Below, one piece after another: positions 54,918-63,864 of a DNA stretch of 64,000 bases. This stretch comes from Altererythrobacter sp. CAU 1644 (GTDB lineage Bacteria > Pseudomonadota > Alphaproteobacteria > Sphingomonadales > Sphingomonadaceae), in the NCBI RefSeq assembly GCF_029623755.1, contig NZ_CP121106.1:1499001-1563000 (forward strand). The letters run 5' to 3'. The stretch's first letter is position 1, and the number at the start of each line of letters is the position of its first letter. The translations under genes and the position numbers were made by a program. Under the pieces are notes generated by a model. That model was not told the DNA's origin. It worked only from the letters and a program-made list of their open reading frames with translations, and did not search any database.

Positions 54918-56252
54918 ATGACTACAGTTACCCGTTTCGCTCCGTCTCCCACCGGGCGGCTTCATGTCGGCAATATCCGTACCGCGCTCCACAACTGGAT
55001 GCTCGCGAAACAGGCGGGTGGGCGGTTCCTGCTGCGGATCGACGACACCGACGCCGAGCGGTCGCGCGAGGAATATGTCGAAGCGATCCGTTCCGATCTC
55101 GCCTGGCTCGGCATCGAACCGGAAGGGGAAAAGCGACAGTCGCAGCGGCTCGCGACCTATGACGCGGCGTTCGAGAGGCTACGCGAAGCGGGGCGGGTCT
55201 ATCCCTGCTACGAGACTGCGCAGGAATTGGATCTCAAGCGCAAGGTGCTGCTTGGTCGCGGCCTGCCCCCCATCTACGATCGCGGCGCGCTCAAGCTGAG
55301 CGATGCGGAGCGCGCGGCGAAAGAGGCTGAAGGCACGGCGCCGCACTGGCGCTTCAAGCTCGACCACGATGCGCCGATCGAATGGGACGACGGGGTCCGC
55401 GGCAAGCAGCATTTCGATCCCGCCGCGCTGTCCGATCCGGTGGTCCGCCGCGCCGACGGCAGCTGGCTCTACATGTTGCCCAGCGCGGTCGACGATATCG
55501 ACATGGGTGTGACCGATGTTCTGCGCGGCGAGGACCATGTTTCCAACACCGCGGTCCAGCTCCAGATGTTCAGCGCGCTGGGCAGCGAACCGCCGCGCTT
55601 TGCGCATGAGGCTCTGTTGGTCGGGCGCGAAGGCAAGCTCTCCAAACGGCTCGGTTCGCTCGGCTGCGATGCCTTCCGCGAGAAGGGAATCGAACCCGAT
55701 GCGCTGGTTGCGTTGCTCGCGCGGCTCGGCACCTCGCTCCCGGTCGAGCCGATTGCCGACCGCCAGGTGCTGCTCGACAGCTTCGATCTGTCGACCTTCG
55801 GTCGCGCCCCGGCCAAGTTCGACGATGCCGAGCTTGAGCGGATCAATACTGCCATCGTCCACCAGATGTCCTACGCCGATGTGCAGGAACGCCTGCCTGC
55901 CGGGATGGACGAGGCGGGCTGGCGCGCGGTGCAGCCCAATCTTTCGACCGTCGGCGAGGCGGGCGAGTGGTGGCGGCTCGTCACCGGCCCGATCGACCAG
56001 CTCGAATTTTCGGCCGAGGATCGCGCATTTCTTGCGCAGGCGGCAAACCTGTTGAGCTGGGGCGATGACCCCTGGCATCAGCTCACCGGCGCGCTCAAGG
56101 AAGCGACCGGGCGCAAGGGCAAGCCGCTGTTCCTCCCGCTGCGCCAGGCGCTGACGGGCATGGATCATGGCCCGGACATGAAGGAACTGCTGCCGCTGAT
56201 CGGTGAGGCGGAAGCGCGGGCGCGGTTGGCGCATGCTAGCCTGCACGGCTGA
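54918..56252 (+). CDS. gltX: Glutamyl-tRNA synthetase, short (second) type
   Basis: 444 residues. A class I synthetase: FAPSPTGRLHVGNIRTAL holds the HIGH-like motif (HVGN), GKLSKRLGS the KMSKS-like motif. The length is well below the usual 470-500, and the family of shorter GluRS2 enzymes in alphaproteobacteria often coexists with a longer GltX1. In organisms without GlnRS one of the two may charge tRNA-Gln for GatCAB. Whether a second gltX exists cannot be seen here. Confidence 0.93.
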   Translation: MTTVTRFAPSPTGRLHVGNIRTALHNWMLAKQAGGRFLLRIDDTDAERSREEYVEAIRSDLAWLGIEPEGEKRQSQRLATYDAAFERLREAGRVYPCYETAQELDLKRKVLLGRGLPPIYDRGALKLSDAERAAKEAEGTAPHWRFKLDHDAPIEWDDGVRGKQHFDPAALSDPVVRRADGSWLYMLPSAVDDIDMGVTDVLRGEDHVSNTAVQLQMFSALGSEPPRFAHEALLVGREGKLSKRLGSLGCDAFREKGIEPDALVALLARLGTSLPVEPIADRQVLLDSFDLSTFGRAPAKFDDAELERINTAIVHQMSYADVQERLPAGMDEAGWRAVQPNLSTVGEAGEWWRLVTGPIDQLEFSAEDRAFLAQAANLLSWGDDPWHQLTGALKEATGRKGKPLFLPLRQALTGMDHGPDMKELLPLIGEAEARARLAHASLHG

Positions 56253-56273
56253 TCTCGCTTAGCAGTCTCTTTC

Positions 56274-57290
56274 ATGAGGCTGTTCTATCACCCTGCGCAA
56301 ATGGGCCATGCGCCCGAACGCGAACTACACAATGGCGATTGGGTTCCTTTCGCCGAAAGCCCTGACCGATTGGCGCAGATTCTTGCAGTTTGCGGTGGTG
56401 GCGAGGAAGCCCGCGATCATGGCATGGCTCCGCTCGAAGCGGTGCATGATCCCGACTATCTCGCCTTCCTGCGGGCCGCGCATGATGAGTGGCTGGCCGC
56501 GGGCCGCCAGGGCGATGCAATCGGCTATGGTTTCCCGATCGTGCGGCGCCGCAAGCTGCAGTTCGAACGGATCGATGCCAAGCTCGGCGCGTGGTCAATG
56601 GATGCCGCCACTCCCATCGCTGCAGGGACGTGGGATGCCGCCTATTGGTCGGCGCAAGCGGCACTGTCGGCGCTCGATGCGATTGCTGCTGGCGATCGCC
56701 ATGCCTTCGCGCTGTGCCGCCCGCCGGGCCACCACGCGGGGGCCGACTACATGGGCGGCTATTGCTTCATCAACAATGTCGCGGTCGCGGCGCGCGCGGC
56801 AAGCGCAATGGGCCTGGGTCCGGTCGCCATTCTCGATGTCGACTATCACCATGGCAACGGCACGCAGGACATCTTCTACGAGGATGGCGAGGTGTTCTTC
56901 GCCTCGATCCATGCCGACCCGGTGACCGATTACCCGTTCTACTGGGGGCATGCCGACGAGCAGGGAGAAGGTTCGGGCGAGGGCACGACTCTCAACCTTC
57001 CGCTGCCGCGCGGGACAGATTGGCACGGCTACCAGGGAGCGCTGGACCAAGCGCTCGAGGCGATCGTCGGCTGGGGGGCACGACTCATTGTCGTTTCTTT
57101 CGGGGCGGACACATTTGAAGACGATCCGATTTCAAGCTTCGCGCTGCAGACGAAAGATTTTTCGCGCATGGCCCGGCGCATTCACGCCACCGGCCTGCCG
57201 GCGTTAATAGTCATGGAAGGGGGGTACGCGGTCAGCGCCCTAGGCAACAATGTCGCCGCCTTCCTCGGCGGTTTCGACGTTCGGCCATGA
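56274..57290 (+). CDS. Histone-deacetylase-family amidohydrolase
   Basis: 338 residues. Bacterial members deacetylate polyamines, acetoin-related molecules or other acyl-amines. The zinc-site and catalytic signatures are CRPPGHHAGADYMGGYCFINN, AILDVDYHHGNGTQDIFY and FGADTFEDDP, with MEGGYAVSALG at the end supplying the active-site loop. It lies 21 bp behind gltX on the same strand, so may be co-transcribed. Substrate unknown. Confidence 0.92.
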   Translation: MRLFYHPAQMGHAPERELHNGDWVPFAESPDRLAQILAVCGGGEEARDHGMAPLEAVHDPDYLAFLRAAHDEWLAAGRQGDAIGYGFPIVRRRKLQFERIDAKLGAWSMDAATPIAAGTWDAAYWSAQAALSALDAIAAGDRHAFALCRPPGHHAGADYMGGYCFINNVAVAARAASAMGLGPVAILDVDYHHGNGTQDIFYEDGEVFFASIHADPVTDYPFYWGHADEQGEGSGEGTTLNLPLPRGTDWHGYQGALDQALEAIVGWGARLIVVSFGADTFEDDPISSFALQTKDFSRMARRIHATGLPALIVMEGGYAVSALGNNVAAFLGGFDVRP

Positions 57291-57461
57291 TCCCGGCGGC
57301 CGGATTGGGCGAAGTGTTTCCGAATTAACCGCGTTCCGCAACTGCGCCTGTCAATGCCGCGGTGTAACGCAAAATGCGCCATGATCGGTACGATGCTGGC
57401 AAACATCGCAGGTTACTCCTTCTGAAGCACACCGGATGGAACGAGAGAAAGGATAGTCGCG

Positions 57462-57758
57462 ATGATGACTACACCGGGTTCGCAAGGCAGGAAGCTTCCG
57501 CAGGTGGAATGCCGCTATCGCAACGGGCGCAAGATGGTGCTCGATATCCTCGATATCTCGCTCGGCGGCTGCATGGTCGACGCCCGCGGCTGGGGCGCGG
57601 ACGTGTGGGAACGCGTTTCGGTCAAGCTGCCCGGACTCGGTTGGCAGGGCGCCAGCGTCGTGTGGATCGAAGATCAACGCGCCGGAATTGCACTCGAGGA
57701 GCCGCTGCACGAGGCGACGCTCGCGCACATCATGGGACAATCGCTGCTTGCTGCGTGA
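57462..57758 (+). CDS. PilZ-domain protein
   Basis: 98 residues. A compact PilZ-like domain: RKLPQVECRYRNGRKMVLDILDISLGGCMVDA holds the RxxxR-like and D/N-x-S-x-x-G motifs that bind cyclic di-GMP, here with R-N-G-R-K and DISLGG. The domain is complete and has no partner domain, as in single-domain adaptor PilZ proteins. It is convergent with a 66-residue gene. Confidence 0.85.
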   Translation: MMTTPGSQGRKLPQVECRYRNGRKMVLDILDISLGGCMVDARGWGADVWERVSVKLPGLGWQGASVVWIEDQRAGIALEEPLHEATLAHIMGQSLLAA

Positions 57759-57782
57759 CGGGCTTATGCCCGAGAGAGCGTA

Positions 57783-57983
57783 TCAGGGGCGGTCGGCCGA
57801 ACCAAGCTGCGCCGCGCTCCACGCGCAGGCCGCGGCGGCACCGAGCTTGTTCTGATAGGTGAAGATGCGGGCGGCGATGCGCGATGCATCGGCCAGATGG
57901 GCGCTGCGTTCGGCAGACTCGACCGCGTCCCCGGCACGGATCAAGGCCTCCTGGTGCGCAGCATATTCGAGGTTCAGGTCCAT
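57783..57983 (-). CDS. 66-residue protein of unknown function
   Basis: ATG at 57983 follows AGGAG with good spacing; the frame extends to 58034 but has no binding site there. The product (MDLNLEYAAHQEALIRAGDAVESAERSAHLADASRIAARIFTYQNKLGAAAACAWSAAQLG) would form one or two helices. No domain recognised. It lies downstream of a 50-residue gene and the IF-1-like gene on the same strand. Confidence 0.65.
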   Translation of the reverse strand: MDLNLEYAAHQEALIRAGDAVESAERSAHLADASRIAARIFTYQNKLGAAAACAWSAAQLGSADRP

Positions 57984-58042
57984 TCTGGTTCTCCTGCTCC
58001 GGCGCGGTTCGCGCGGAGAGTGGTGCGGTCGCATTCGGTGCT

Positions 58043-58195
58043 TCAGTCGACCATCGCGGCGACGAGCTGTCGCAATTCGGGAATCGACAAGGCTGCCGGA
58101 AGGGTCATCGCCCCTGTCGGGGCAATCGGTTCGGCAATATGCCTCGGCTGCGTAGGTGCGCGGCGCGCAAACGCGCCGAAAATTCTGTAATTCAT
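58043..58195 (-). CDS. 50-residue protein of unknown function
   Basis: ATG at 58195 is preceded by AGAGAAG. The product starts MNYRIFGAFARRAPTQPRHIAEP and ends IPELRQLVAAMVD, with no membrane segment. It sits 43 bp downstream of the IF-1-like gene and 59 bp upstream of the 66-residue gene, so the three may be one transcript. Coding status rests on the binding site and spacing alone. Confidence 0.5.
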   Translation of the reverse strand: MNYRIFGAFARRAPTQPRHIAEPIAPTGAMTLPAALSIPELRQLVAAMVD

Positions 58196-58238
58196 TGTCT
58201 TCTCTTCAGCGGCGGTTCGCCGCAATTCTATGTGGGTA

Positions 58239-58505
58239 TCAGCGCCTGAAGTTGCGCCTGCGTGCGCCCCTGGTGCCTTGGCCCGGGGTCGGTTCACGGT
58301 AGATGATCCGTCCCTTGGTCAGGTCGTAGGGCGTCATTTCCACGTGCACCCGGTCGCCAACGACCGAGCGGATACGGAAACGGCGCATTCTTCCGGCCGT
58401 GTAGGCGATGATGCGATGCTCATTGTCCAGCGTTACGCCGAAACGACCGTCGGGCAGGATCTCGTCGATCTCGCCTTCCAATGTGATGAGCTCTTCCTTC
58501 GCCAA
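58239..58505 (-). CDS. infA: Translation initiation factor IF-1-like protein with basic tail
   Basis: 88 residues from TTG at 58505, preceded by GAGGAAA; no ATG gives the right N-terminus. The OB fold is clear ([70 protein letters not shown]). Standard IF-1 is about 72 residues and stops near GRIVYR; here a basic tail ([18 protein letters not shown]) follows. It may be the organism's IF-1 or a second copy. IF-1 binds the ribosomal A site during initiation. Confidence 0.9.
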   Translation of the reverse strand: MAKEELITLEGEIDEILPDGRFGVTLDNEHRIIAYTAGRMRRFRIRSVVGDRVHVEMTPYDLTKGRIIYREPTPGQGTRGARRRNFRR

Positions 58506-58634
58506 TTGATTTCCTCGCGTGCAGGAGTGTCCCGCACACGGGAGAATCCCTGCGCGGAGCCATGCAGCGTGAAAGGAAAGAGGAGCCGCTTGGGCGGCGA
58601 TCAACTTCCGTCGCAAGCGACGTTAGGCAATTCC

Positions 58635-58662
58635 CATATAGCGGATTGTAAAAAAATTACAA
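58635..58662 (-). promoter_or_regulatory. Promoter of the IF-1-like gene overlapping an inverted repeat
   Basis: Minus strand: -35 TTGTAA (58662-58657), 16-bp spacer, -10 TATATG (58640-58635). The -35 is one arm of a perfect inverted repeat TTGTAA-N5-TTACAA (58646-58662), a likely protein-binding site. A leader of about 120 nt would result. Confidence 0.55.
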
Positions 58663-58832
58663 GGTAGACGCCCGATCCGGGCATTGTGACGGCCTCGGCG
58701 GCCGGTCACATTTGCCCTGGGCATCGTGCCACAATGGGCCGGTGCCGCCGTGTGACTCCGTTCTGCAACAAGGCTGGGGTAGGGGGACCAAGCGACCCGA
58801 AGGGCTCAGGCTTTGCCTATGAGCTCGAAACT

Positions 58833-58866
58833 CAAAAAACCCCCGCTTCGGCGGGGGTTCTTTTTT
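58833..58866. terminator. Bidirectional terminator after pyk
   Basis: ACCCCCGC-TTCG-GCGGGGGT, an 8-bp perfect stem with stable TTCG loop. Minus strand ends in TTTTTTGAG (for pyk); plus strand in TCTTTTTT. Confidence 0.9.
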
Positions 58867-58881
58867 GAAACGGCAGGTCGA

Positions 58882-60366
58882 CTACTCGCCGAAACCCTTG
58901 AGCTCGTCGCCGTGGAGGGTGACGACGTGGAGCAGATTGGTGGCGCCCGGGGTGCCGAAGGGGACGCCGGCGAGCGCGATCAGCTTGTTGCCTGCCTTGC
59001 CGAAGCCGTGGCGCAGCGCCATCCGCTTGCCCTTGGCGATCATCTCTTCGAAGCTGCCGATGTCCTTGGTCGCCACGGCATGGGCGCCCCACAGCAGGCC
59101 GACGCGCCGCGCGGTCCGCATCGAGGGGGTGAGCACCAGCATTGGCGTATCGGGCCGTTCGCGTGCCACCCGGCGCGCGGTCGAGCCCGACGACGTGAAC
59201 ACGGTGATCGCGCTGATCGAGACGGTGTCCGCAATGGTCATGCAGGCATGGCTGAGCGCATCGGCGGTGGTCGCATCGGGCGGCGTGTCGAGAAAGCGCA
59301 CCCGCGCCTTGTAGTCCTCGCTGCGTTCGACCTGCACCGCGATCTTGTCCATCATCGCGACCGATTCCTCGGGCCACTCGCCCGCTGCGCTCTCGGCCGA
59401 GAGCATCACCGCATCGGCCCCGTCATAGACGGCGTTGGCGACGTCGGAGACCTCGGCCCGCGTCGGGGTCGGGCTCTCGATCATCGATTCGAGCATCTGC
59501 GTTGCCACGATCACCGGCTTGCCCGCCATGCGGGTGGCGTTGACGATCTTCTTCTGCAGCGGCGGAACTTCCTGCGGTTCGAGCTCGACGCCAAGATCGC
59601 CGCGCGCCACCATGATCCCGTCGGACAGCTCGATGATCTCGCCCAGCCGCCGTACCGCCATCGGCTTCTCGATCTTGGCGCATAGCGCGATCCCAGGCCC
59701 CATCAGCTTGCGCGCTTCGGCCAGGTCTTCAGGCCGCTGGACGAAGCTGAGACCGATCCAGTCGACCCCCTGTTCGACCGCAAAGGCAAGATCCTTGCGG
59801 TCCTTCTCGGTCATCGCGGGGATCGGCACTTCGGCATCGGGCACATTGACGCCCTTGCGGTCGGAGATCACTCCGCCGACTTCGGCCGAACACAGGATCT
59901 CGTTCGCATCGGCCCGGATCACCCGCAGGCGGATCTTGCCGTCGTTGATCAGCAGCCGCTGGCCCTTCTCGAGGATGCCGAAGAGTTCGGGATGCGGCAG
60001 CTCGACACGGTTCTCGTCGCCGGGTTCGGGATTGCGGTCGAGCGTGAAGTGGCCCGAATGGCGGATCACCGCCTGTCCGTCCTTGAACTTGCCGACGCGC
60101 AGCTTGGGACCCTGGAGGTCGGCGAGGATCGCAATCGGCTTGCCGAATTCCTTCTCCAGCGCGCGGATCGACCGGATCGTCTCGGCATGATCGGCGTGCT
60201 CGCCATGGCTCATGTTGACGCGAAAGGCGTCGGCCCCCGCCTTGACCAGCTTGGCCAACATCTCGCGATCGCGGCTCGCAGGGCCGACCGTCGCAAGTAT
60301 CTTCACCTTGCGACCTCGCGGGTCGAGCTTGGCGAGGGTGGTTTTCTGGGCGTTGGATGTTTGCAT
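58882..60366 (-). CDS. pyk: Pyruvate kinase
   Basis: 494 residues. It converts phosphoenolpyruvate and ADP to pyruvate and ATP. KILATVGPASRD at the start, the active-site block GDGIMVARGDLGVELEPQEVPPLQKKIV, MLESMI and the signature around AVMLSAESAAGEWP are visible; ILADLQGPKLRVG near residue 85 is the ADP-site loop. Start MQTSNAQKTTLAKLDPRGRK at ATG 60366. It is divergent from the DUF1244 gene. Confidence 0.97.
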   Translation of the reverse strand: MQTSNAQKTTLAKLDPRGRKVKILATVGPASRDREMLAKLVKAGADAFRVNMSHGEHADHAETIRSIRALEKEFGKPIAILADLQGPKLRVGKFKDGQAVIRHSGHFTLDRNPEPGDENRVELPHPELFGILEKGQRLLINDGKIRLRVIRADANEILCSAEVGGVISDRKGVNVPDAEVPIPAMTEKDRKDLAFAVEQGVDWIGLSFVQRPEDLAEARKLMGPGIALCAKIEKPMAVRRLGEIIELSDGIMVARGDLGVELEPQEVPPLQKKIVNATRMAGKPVIVATQMLESMIESPTPTRAEVSDVANAVYDGADAVMLSAESAAGEWPEESVAMMDKIAVQVERSEDYKARVRFLDTPPDATTADALSHACMTIADTVSISAITVFTSSGSTARRVARERPDTPMLVLTPSMRTARRVGLLWGAHAVATKDIGSFEEMIAKGKRMALRHGFGKAGNKLIALAGVPFGTPGATNLLHVVTLHGDELKGFGE

Positions 60367-60415
60367 CGAACGCCTGCTATGACACAGAACAATGGCAACT
60401 CAAGGAAAGGTTTCA

Positions 60416-60730
60416 ATGGATACGAATGCGCCAGATTCGCTCGATCGGCTCGACGATGAGGTAGCCGCGGCCGCGTTCCGCCGGCTGGTACGTCATCTGC
60501 GCCATCGCCACGATGCCCAGAACATCGAACTGATGGGTCTCGCGGGGTTCTGCCGCAACTGCCTCGCCGAATGGATTCGCGATGCCGGCTACGAGGGCGA
60601 CAAGGCCGAGGCACGCGAATTGATCCACGGCATGCCGATGGATGAGTGGAAGGCGACCCGTCAGAAACCCGCCACCGATGAACAGCTGGCGGCGATGGAA
60701 GCGAGCCTCGCCAAAAATAAGGTGGATTGA
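60416..60730 (+). CDS. DUF1244 family protein
   Basis: 104 residues. I chose ATG at 60416 (MDTNAPDSLDRL), which has AAGGAAAGG directly upstream, over the ATG at 60392. The DUF1244 core is AFRRLVRHLRHRHDAQNIELMGLAGFCRNCLAEWIRDAG, with a conserved C-x-x-C that could bind a metal. Small and soluble; function unknown. Followed by gapR 94 bp later. Confidence 0.9.
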   Translation: MDTNAPDSLDRLDDEVAAAAFRRLVRHLRHRHDAQNIELMGLAGFCRNCLAEWIRDAGYEGDKAEARELIHGMPMDEWKATRQKPATDEQLAAMEASLAKNKVD

Positions 60731-60824
60731 TCCCTTCGCGGGTTCACGCCCGCCCATGCGCTGGCTATCGAAGGGCGCAAGCCGATTCTCTCGGCCAACC
60801 TCAAATCCATGGAGCTGACTAAAG

Positions 60825-61061
60825 ATGGCCGAAGCCACCGACGACCGCCTGCGCCTCTTGATCGAGCGCATCGAACGCCTCGAGGAAGAGAAAAAGGGCA
60901 TCGCCGACGATATCCGCGACGTCTATGCCGAGGCCAAGGCGGTCGGTTACGACACCAAAATCATGCGCCAGATCGTGCGCCTCAGGAAGATGAAGCCCGA
61001 CGATCGAGCAGAGATGGAAATGGTGCTCGAAACCTACAAGGCGGCACTCGGCCTCGCTTGA
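60825..61061 (+). CDS. gapR: Chromosome-structuring protein GapR
   Basis: 78 residues (DUF2312). GapR is an alphaproteobacterial nucleoid protein that clamps overtwisted DNA ahead of replication and transcription. A coiled-coil N-terminal part ([39 protein letters not shown]) and the basic end [15 protein letters not shown] match closely. ATG at 60825. Confidence 0.95.
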   Translation: MAEATDDRLRLLIERIERLEEEKKGIADDIRDVYAEAKAVGYDTKIMRQIVRLRKMKPDDRAEMEMVLETYKAALGLA

Positions 61062-61112
61062 TTCGATCGATTCGCGTATTATCTAGGTAATACAGCAGTC
61101 ACGGAGGTAAAT

Positions 61113-61460
61113 ATGGCAGGTCCCTGGAAAGATTCGCGCGGCGTGATCGTCACCACCACCCCCACGATCGAAGGTAGTCCGATCCAGGACTATCTCGGGA
61201 TCGTTACGGGCGAGGTGATCGTCGGCGCCAACCTGTTTCGCGACCTCTTCGCCAATATCCGCGATATCGTGGGCGGCCGTTCCGGCAGCTACGAGCGGAT
61301 CCTCGCCGAAGCGCGCGAGCAGGCGATCCAGGAACTGCAGGCCGAAGCAGCGAGCCGCGGCGCCAATGCCGTGGTTGGGATCGACCTCGACTATGAGGTC
61401 ATCGGCGACACCGGTTCGATGCTGATGGTTTCCGCCAGCGGTACGGCCGTGAAGGTCTGA
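61113..61460 (+). CDS. UPF0145 (YbjQ) family protein
   Basis: 115 residues. The YbjQ/DUF74 fold assembles as pentamers; members are sometimes called heavy-metal-binding, but the role is unsettled. Core: [72 protein letters not shown]. Start ATG behind CGGAGG. A TTG/GTG hydrolase start lies 4 bp after its stop. Confidence 0.93.
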   Translation: MAGPWKDSRGVIVTTTPTIEGSPIQDYLGIVTGEVIVGANLFRDLFANIRDIVGGRSGSYERILAEAREQAIQELQAEAASRGANAVVGIDLDYEVIGDTGSMLMVSASGTAVKV

Positions 61461-61464
61461 CCGA

Positions 61465-62316
61465 TTGGTGAAGGGGGCACGCCGCGAGTTCGCGACCGCA
61501 GACGGGCTTACGCTCGTCGGCGACGTCGATGGACCTCACGATGCCCCGCTCGTCCTGCTCCTTCACGGCGGTGGGCAGACCCGGCATAGCTGGGCCGGTG
61601 CAATGCGCGCGCTGGTCTCTGCCGGCTACCGCGTGGTCAATCTTGATGCCCGCGGCCATGGCGAAAGCGAATGGTCGGCGGACAGGGCCTATTCGATCCA
61701 CGACCGGATCAAGGATATTCATGCCGTGGTCGACGGCGTGTCCGGGCCGTTCGCCCTGGTCGGGGCATCGATGGGCGGCTTGAACGCGATCCATGCCGTT
61801 GGCGAGGGCCTTGCACCGGCGGCGCTGATACTGGTCGACATCGTGCCCGACATGGAGCCCGAGGGGGTCGCCCGGATCGTCGGCTTCATGGATGCGCACC
61901 ACGCGGGATTCGCCTCGCTCGACGAAGCGGCGGATGCGGTCGCGGCCAATTATCCCGAACGCCCGCGTCCGAAGGATCCGAGCGGTCTGATGAAGAACCT
62001 GCGGCGGCGGGCCGATGGTCGGCTCTACTGGCACTGGGATCCGGTGATGTTCGGGGTCGAGGACCCCAGCGAGTTTCGCGATCCGCTCGAACGTTCGACC
62101 GAGAAGCTGGGCCAGCGCCCGGAGCTTCCGGTGCTGGTCGTGCGCGGCAAACTGAGCGATATCGTCTCGGACAAAAGCATCGCCGCCTTCCGGCGCAAGG
62201 TCCCCCATGCCGAAGCTGCCGATGTCAGCGAAGCAGGGCACATGGTCGCAGGCGACAAGAACGATGCCTTCAACGCGGCAGTGATCGATTTCCTCAAGCG
62301 CCACATGCCGACCTGA
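61465..62316 (+). CDS. Alpha/beta hydrolase
   Basis: 283 residues. Alpha/beta fold with oxyanion block [13 protein letters not shown], nucleophile elbow GASMGG (Ser about residue 98), a likely acid Asp in the [12 protein letters not shown] block and the catalytic His in SEAGHMVAG. The start is TTG at 61465 or GTG at 61468. It is 4 bp behind the UPF0145 stop, so probably translationally coupled. Substrate unknown; esterase or epoxide-hydrolase-like. Confidence 0.9.
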   Translation: MVKGARREFATADGLTLVGDVDGPHDAPLVLLLHGGGQTRHSWAGAMRALVSAGYRVVNLDARGHGESEWSADRAYSIHDRIKDIHAVVDGVSGPFALVGASMGGLNAIHAVGEGLAPAALILVDIVPDMEPEGVARIVGFMDAHHAGFASLDEAADAVAANYPERPRPKDPSGLMKNLRRRADGRLYWHWDPVMFGVEDPSEFRDPLERSTEKLGQRPELPVLVVRGKLSDIVSDKSIAAFRRKVPHAEAADVSEAGHMVAGDKNDAFNAAVIDFLKRHMPT

Positions 62317-62410
62317 CCCGCGGTCGCGGTTCCTCCGTTGCCCGCCGCCCGTCGCTCGGCTAGGGGCACATTCCAGATTCACCCTTCATCCAGACGGACA
62401 GATTGCAGCC

Positions 62411-63157
62411 ATGGCAGGCCATTCCAAATTCAAGAACATCATGCACCGCAAGGGTGCACAGGATAAGAAGCGTTCGAACCTGTTTTCCAAGCTCAGCCGC
62501 GAAATCACCGTGGCGGCCAAGATGGGCATGCCCGATCCCGACATGAACCCGCGCCTGCGCCTGGCGGTCAATGCGGCCAAGGCGCAGTCGATGCCCAAGG
62601 ACAATATCCAGCGCGCGATCGACAAGGCTTCCGGCGGCGACGACGAGAATTACGAGGAAGTGCGTTACGAAGGCTACGGCCCGGGCGGCGTTGCCCTGAT
62701 CGTTGAAGCATTGACCGACAACCGCAATCGCACCGCCACCAATGTGCGAACCGCTTTCAGCAAGAACGGCGGCAACCTCGGCAGCGAGGGATCGGTCAGC
62801 CACGGCTTCGAACGGCTCGGCCTGATCGAATATCCGGCCAGCGCGGGTGACGAGGAGAAGGTCCTCGAGGCCGCGATCGAAGCCGGCGCGGATGACGTAG
62901 AGAGCTCTGACGAAGGTCACACCATATGGACTGCCGCCGACGATCTGCATGCGGTCGCAAGCGCGCTCGAGGGGTCGTTGGGCGAGGCGGAGAACGTCAA
63001 GCTGGCATGGAAACCCAACTTGACCGTCGACATGGACGAGGGTGCGGCTTCGACTCTGCTCAAGCTGGTCGACGCGCTCGACGACGATGACGACGTCCAG
63101 ACTGTGTGGGGCAATTACGAGATCTCCGACGAGATCATGGCCAAGCTGGAGGGCTAA
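62411..63157 (+). CDS. yebC: YebC/PmpR family regulatory or translation factor
   Basis: 248 residues. [32 protein letters not shown] and [23 protein letters not shown] are the family signatures. YebC proteins were described as transcription factors and more recently as helpers of translation at proline stretches; neither can be told from sequence. It precedes ruvC, as in many proteobacteria (yebC-ruvC-ruvA-ruvB). Confidence 0.95.
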   Translation: MAGHSKFKNIMHRKGAQDKKRSNLFSKLSREITVAAKMGMPDPDMNPRLRLAVNAAKAQSMPKDNIQRAIDKASGGDDENYEEVRYEGYGPGGVALIVEALTDNRNRTATNVRTAFSKNGGNLGSEGSVSHGFERLGLIEYPASAGDEEKVLEAAIEAGADDVESSDEGHTIWTAADDLHAVASALEGSLGEAENVKLAWKPNLTVDMDEGAASTLLKLVDALDDDDDVQTVWGNYEISDEIMAKLEG

Positions 63158-63247
63158 CGATTGCGCCGTTCGTGTCGAGCGAAGTCGGGGCAGGCGCGCG
63201 CTTGCGGATTCCGGCTTCGCCCCAACCGCACGGAACGCGACGGTTAG

Positions 63248-63730
63248 ATGATCATTCTCGGCCTCGATCCCTCGCTTTCCTGCACCGGATGGGGCCTGAT
63301 CCGTTCCGAAGGGTCACGCATCGCGCATGTTGCCAATGGCGAGGTCAAGACCGACGCCAGTGCGCCCATGAGCGCACGGCTCGACCATCTCTACAGCGCC
63401 ATCGCCGCGGTGATCGCAACGTATGCGCCCGACCGCGCGGCGGCGGAAGAAGTCTTCGCCAATAAGAACCCGCAATCGACGCTCAAGCTGGCGCAGGCGC
63501 GGGGGGCGGTGCTGGCTGCCTGCGGGGCGGCGAACCTCGCGGTCAACGAGCATGCCGCGCGACTGGTCAAGAAATCGGTGGTCGGCACCGGCGGGGCGGA
63601 CAAGGCACAGGTGCAGGCCATGCTCAAGGTCCTGCTGCCCGGCGCGCAGATTGCCGGGGCGGACGCGGCCGATGCGCTCGCGGTCGCAATCGCCGATGCG
63701 CATCTGTCCTACTCTCCGACCGCGCGCTAG
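63248..63730 (+). CDS. ruvC: Holliday junction resolvase RuvC
   Basis: 160 residues. RuvC cuts Holliday junctions symmetrically. The acidic catalytic residues are in ILGLDPSLSCTGWG (Asp7), AAEEVF and DAADALAVAIADAH; SARLDHLYSAI and KKSVVGTGGADKAQVQAML complete the fold. The usual ruvAB partners are not within this window. Confidence 0.96.
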   Translation: MIILGLDPSLSCTGWGLIRSEGSRIAHVANGEVKTDASAPMSARLDHLYSAIAAVIATYAPDRAAAEEVFANKNPQSTLKLAQARGAVLAACGAANLAVNEHAARLVKKSVVGTGGADKAQVQAMLKVLLPGAQIAGADAADALAVAIADAHLSYSPTAR

Positions 63731-63864
63731 AATTCGCACATGCAGCGTTCAGCCAGGTCCTTGCAATTTCGTGCTTTCGCGCCGGGTTTTCGCCCTGAAG
63801 ATTCCCGACCCAGGACCGTGTTCCATGTGTTCCATCCTGTAGGATTTCGCCCCAAGGAGCTGCA

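Larger units (their letters stand above)
58506..58881. other. 376-bp region between infA-like and pyk
   Basis: Holds the promoter and an inverted repeat for the IF-1-like gene (58635-58662), a GC-rich dyad TGTGACGGCC-TCGGC-GGCCGGTCACA near 58685-58712, and the pyk terminator (58833-58866). The plus-strand direction has no gene here; the frame 58686-58868 has no ribosome binding site and ends within the terminator. Confidence 0.5.

Noticed and set aside
57330-57350. CtrA box upstream of the PilZ gene
   Set aside because: Only a TTAACC half-site is present; the other half at 7-bp spacing does not match.
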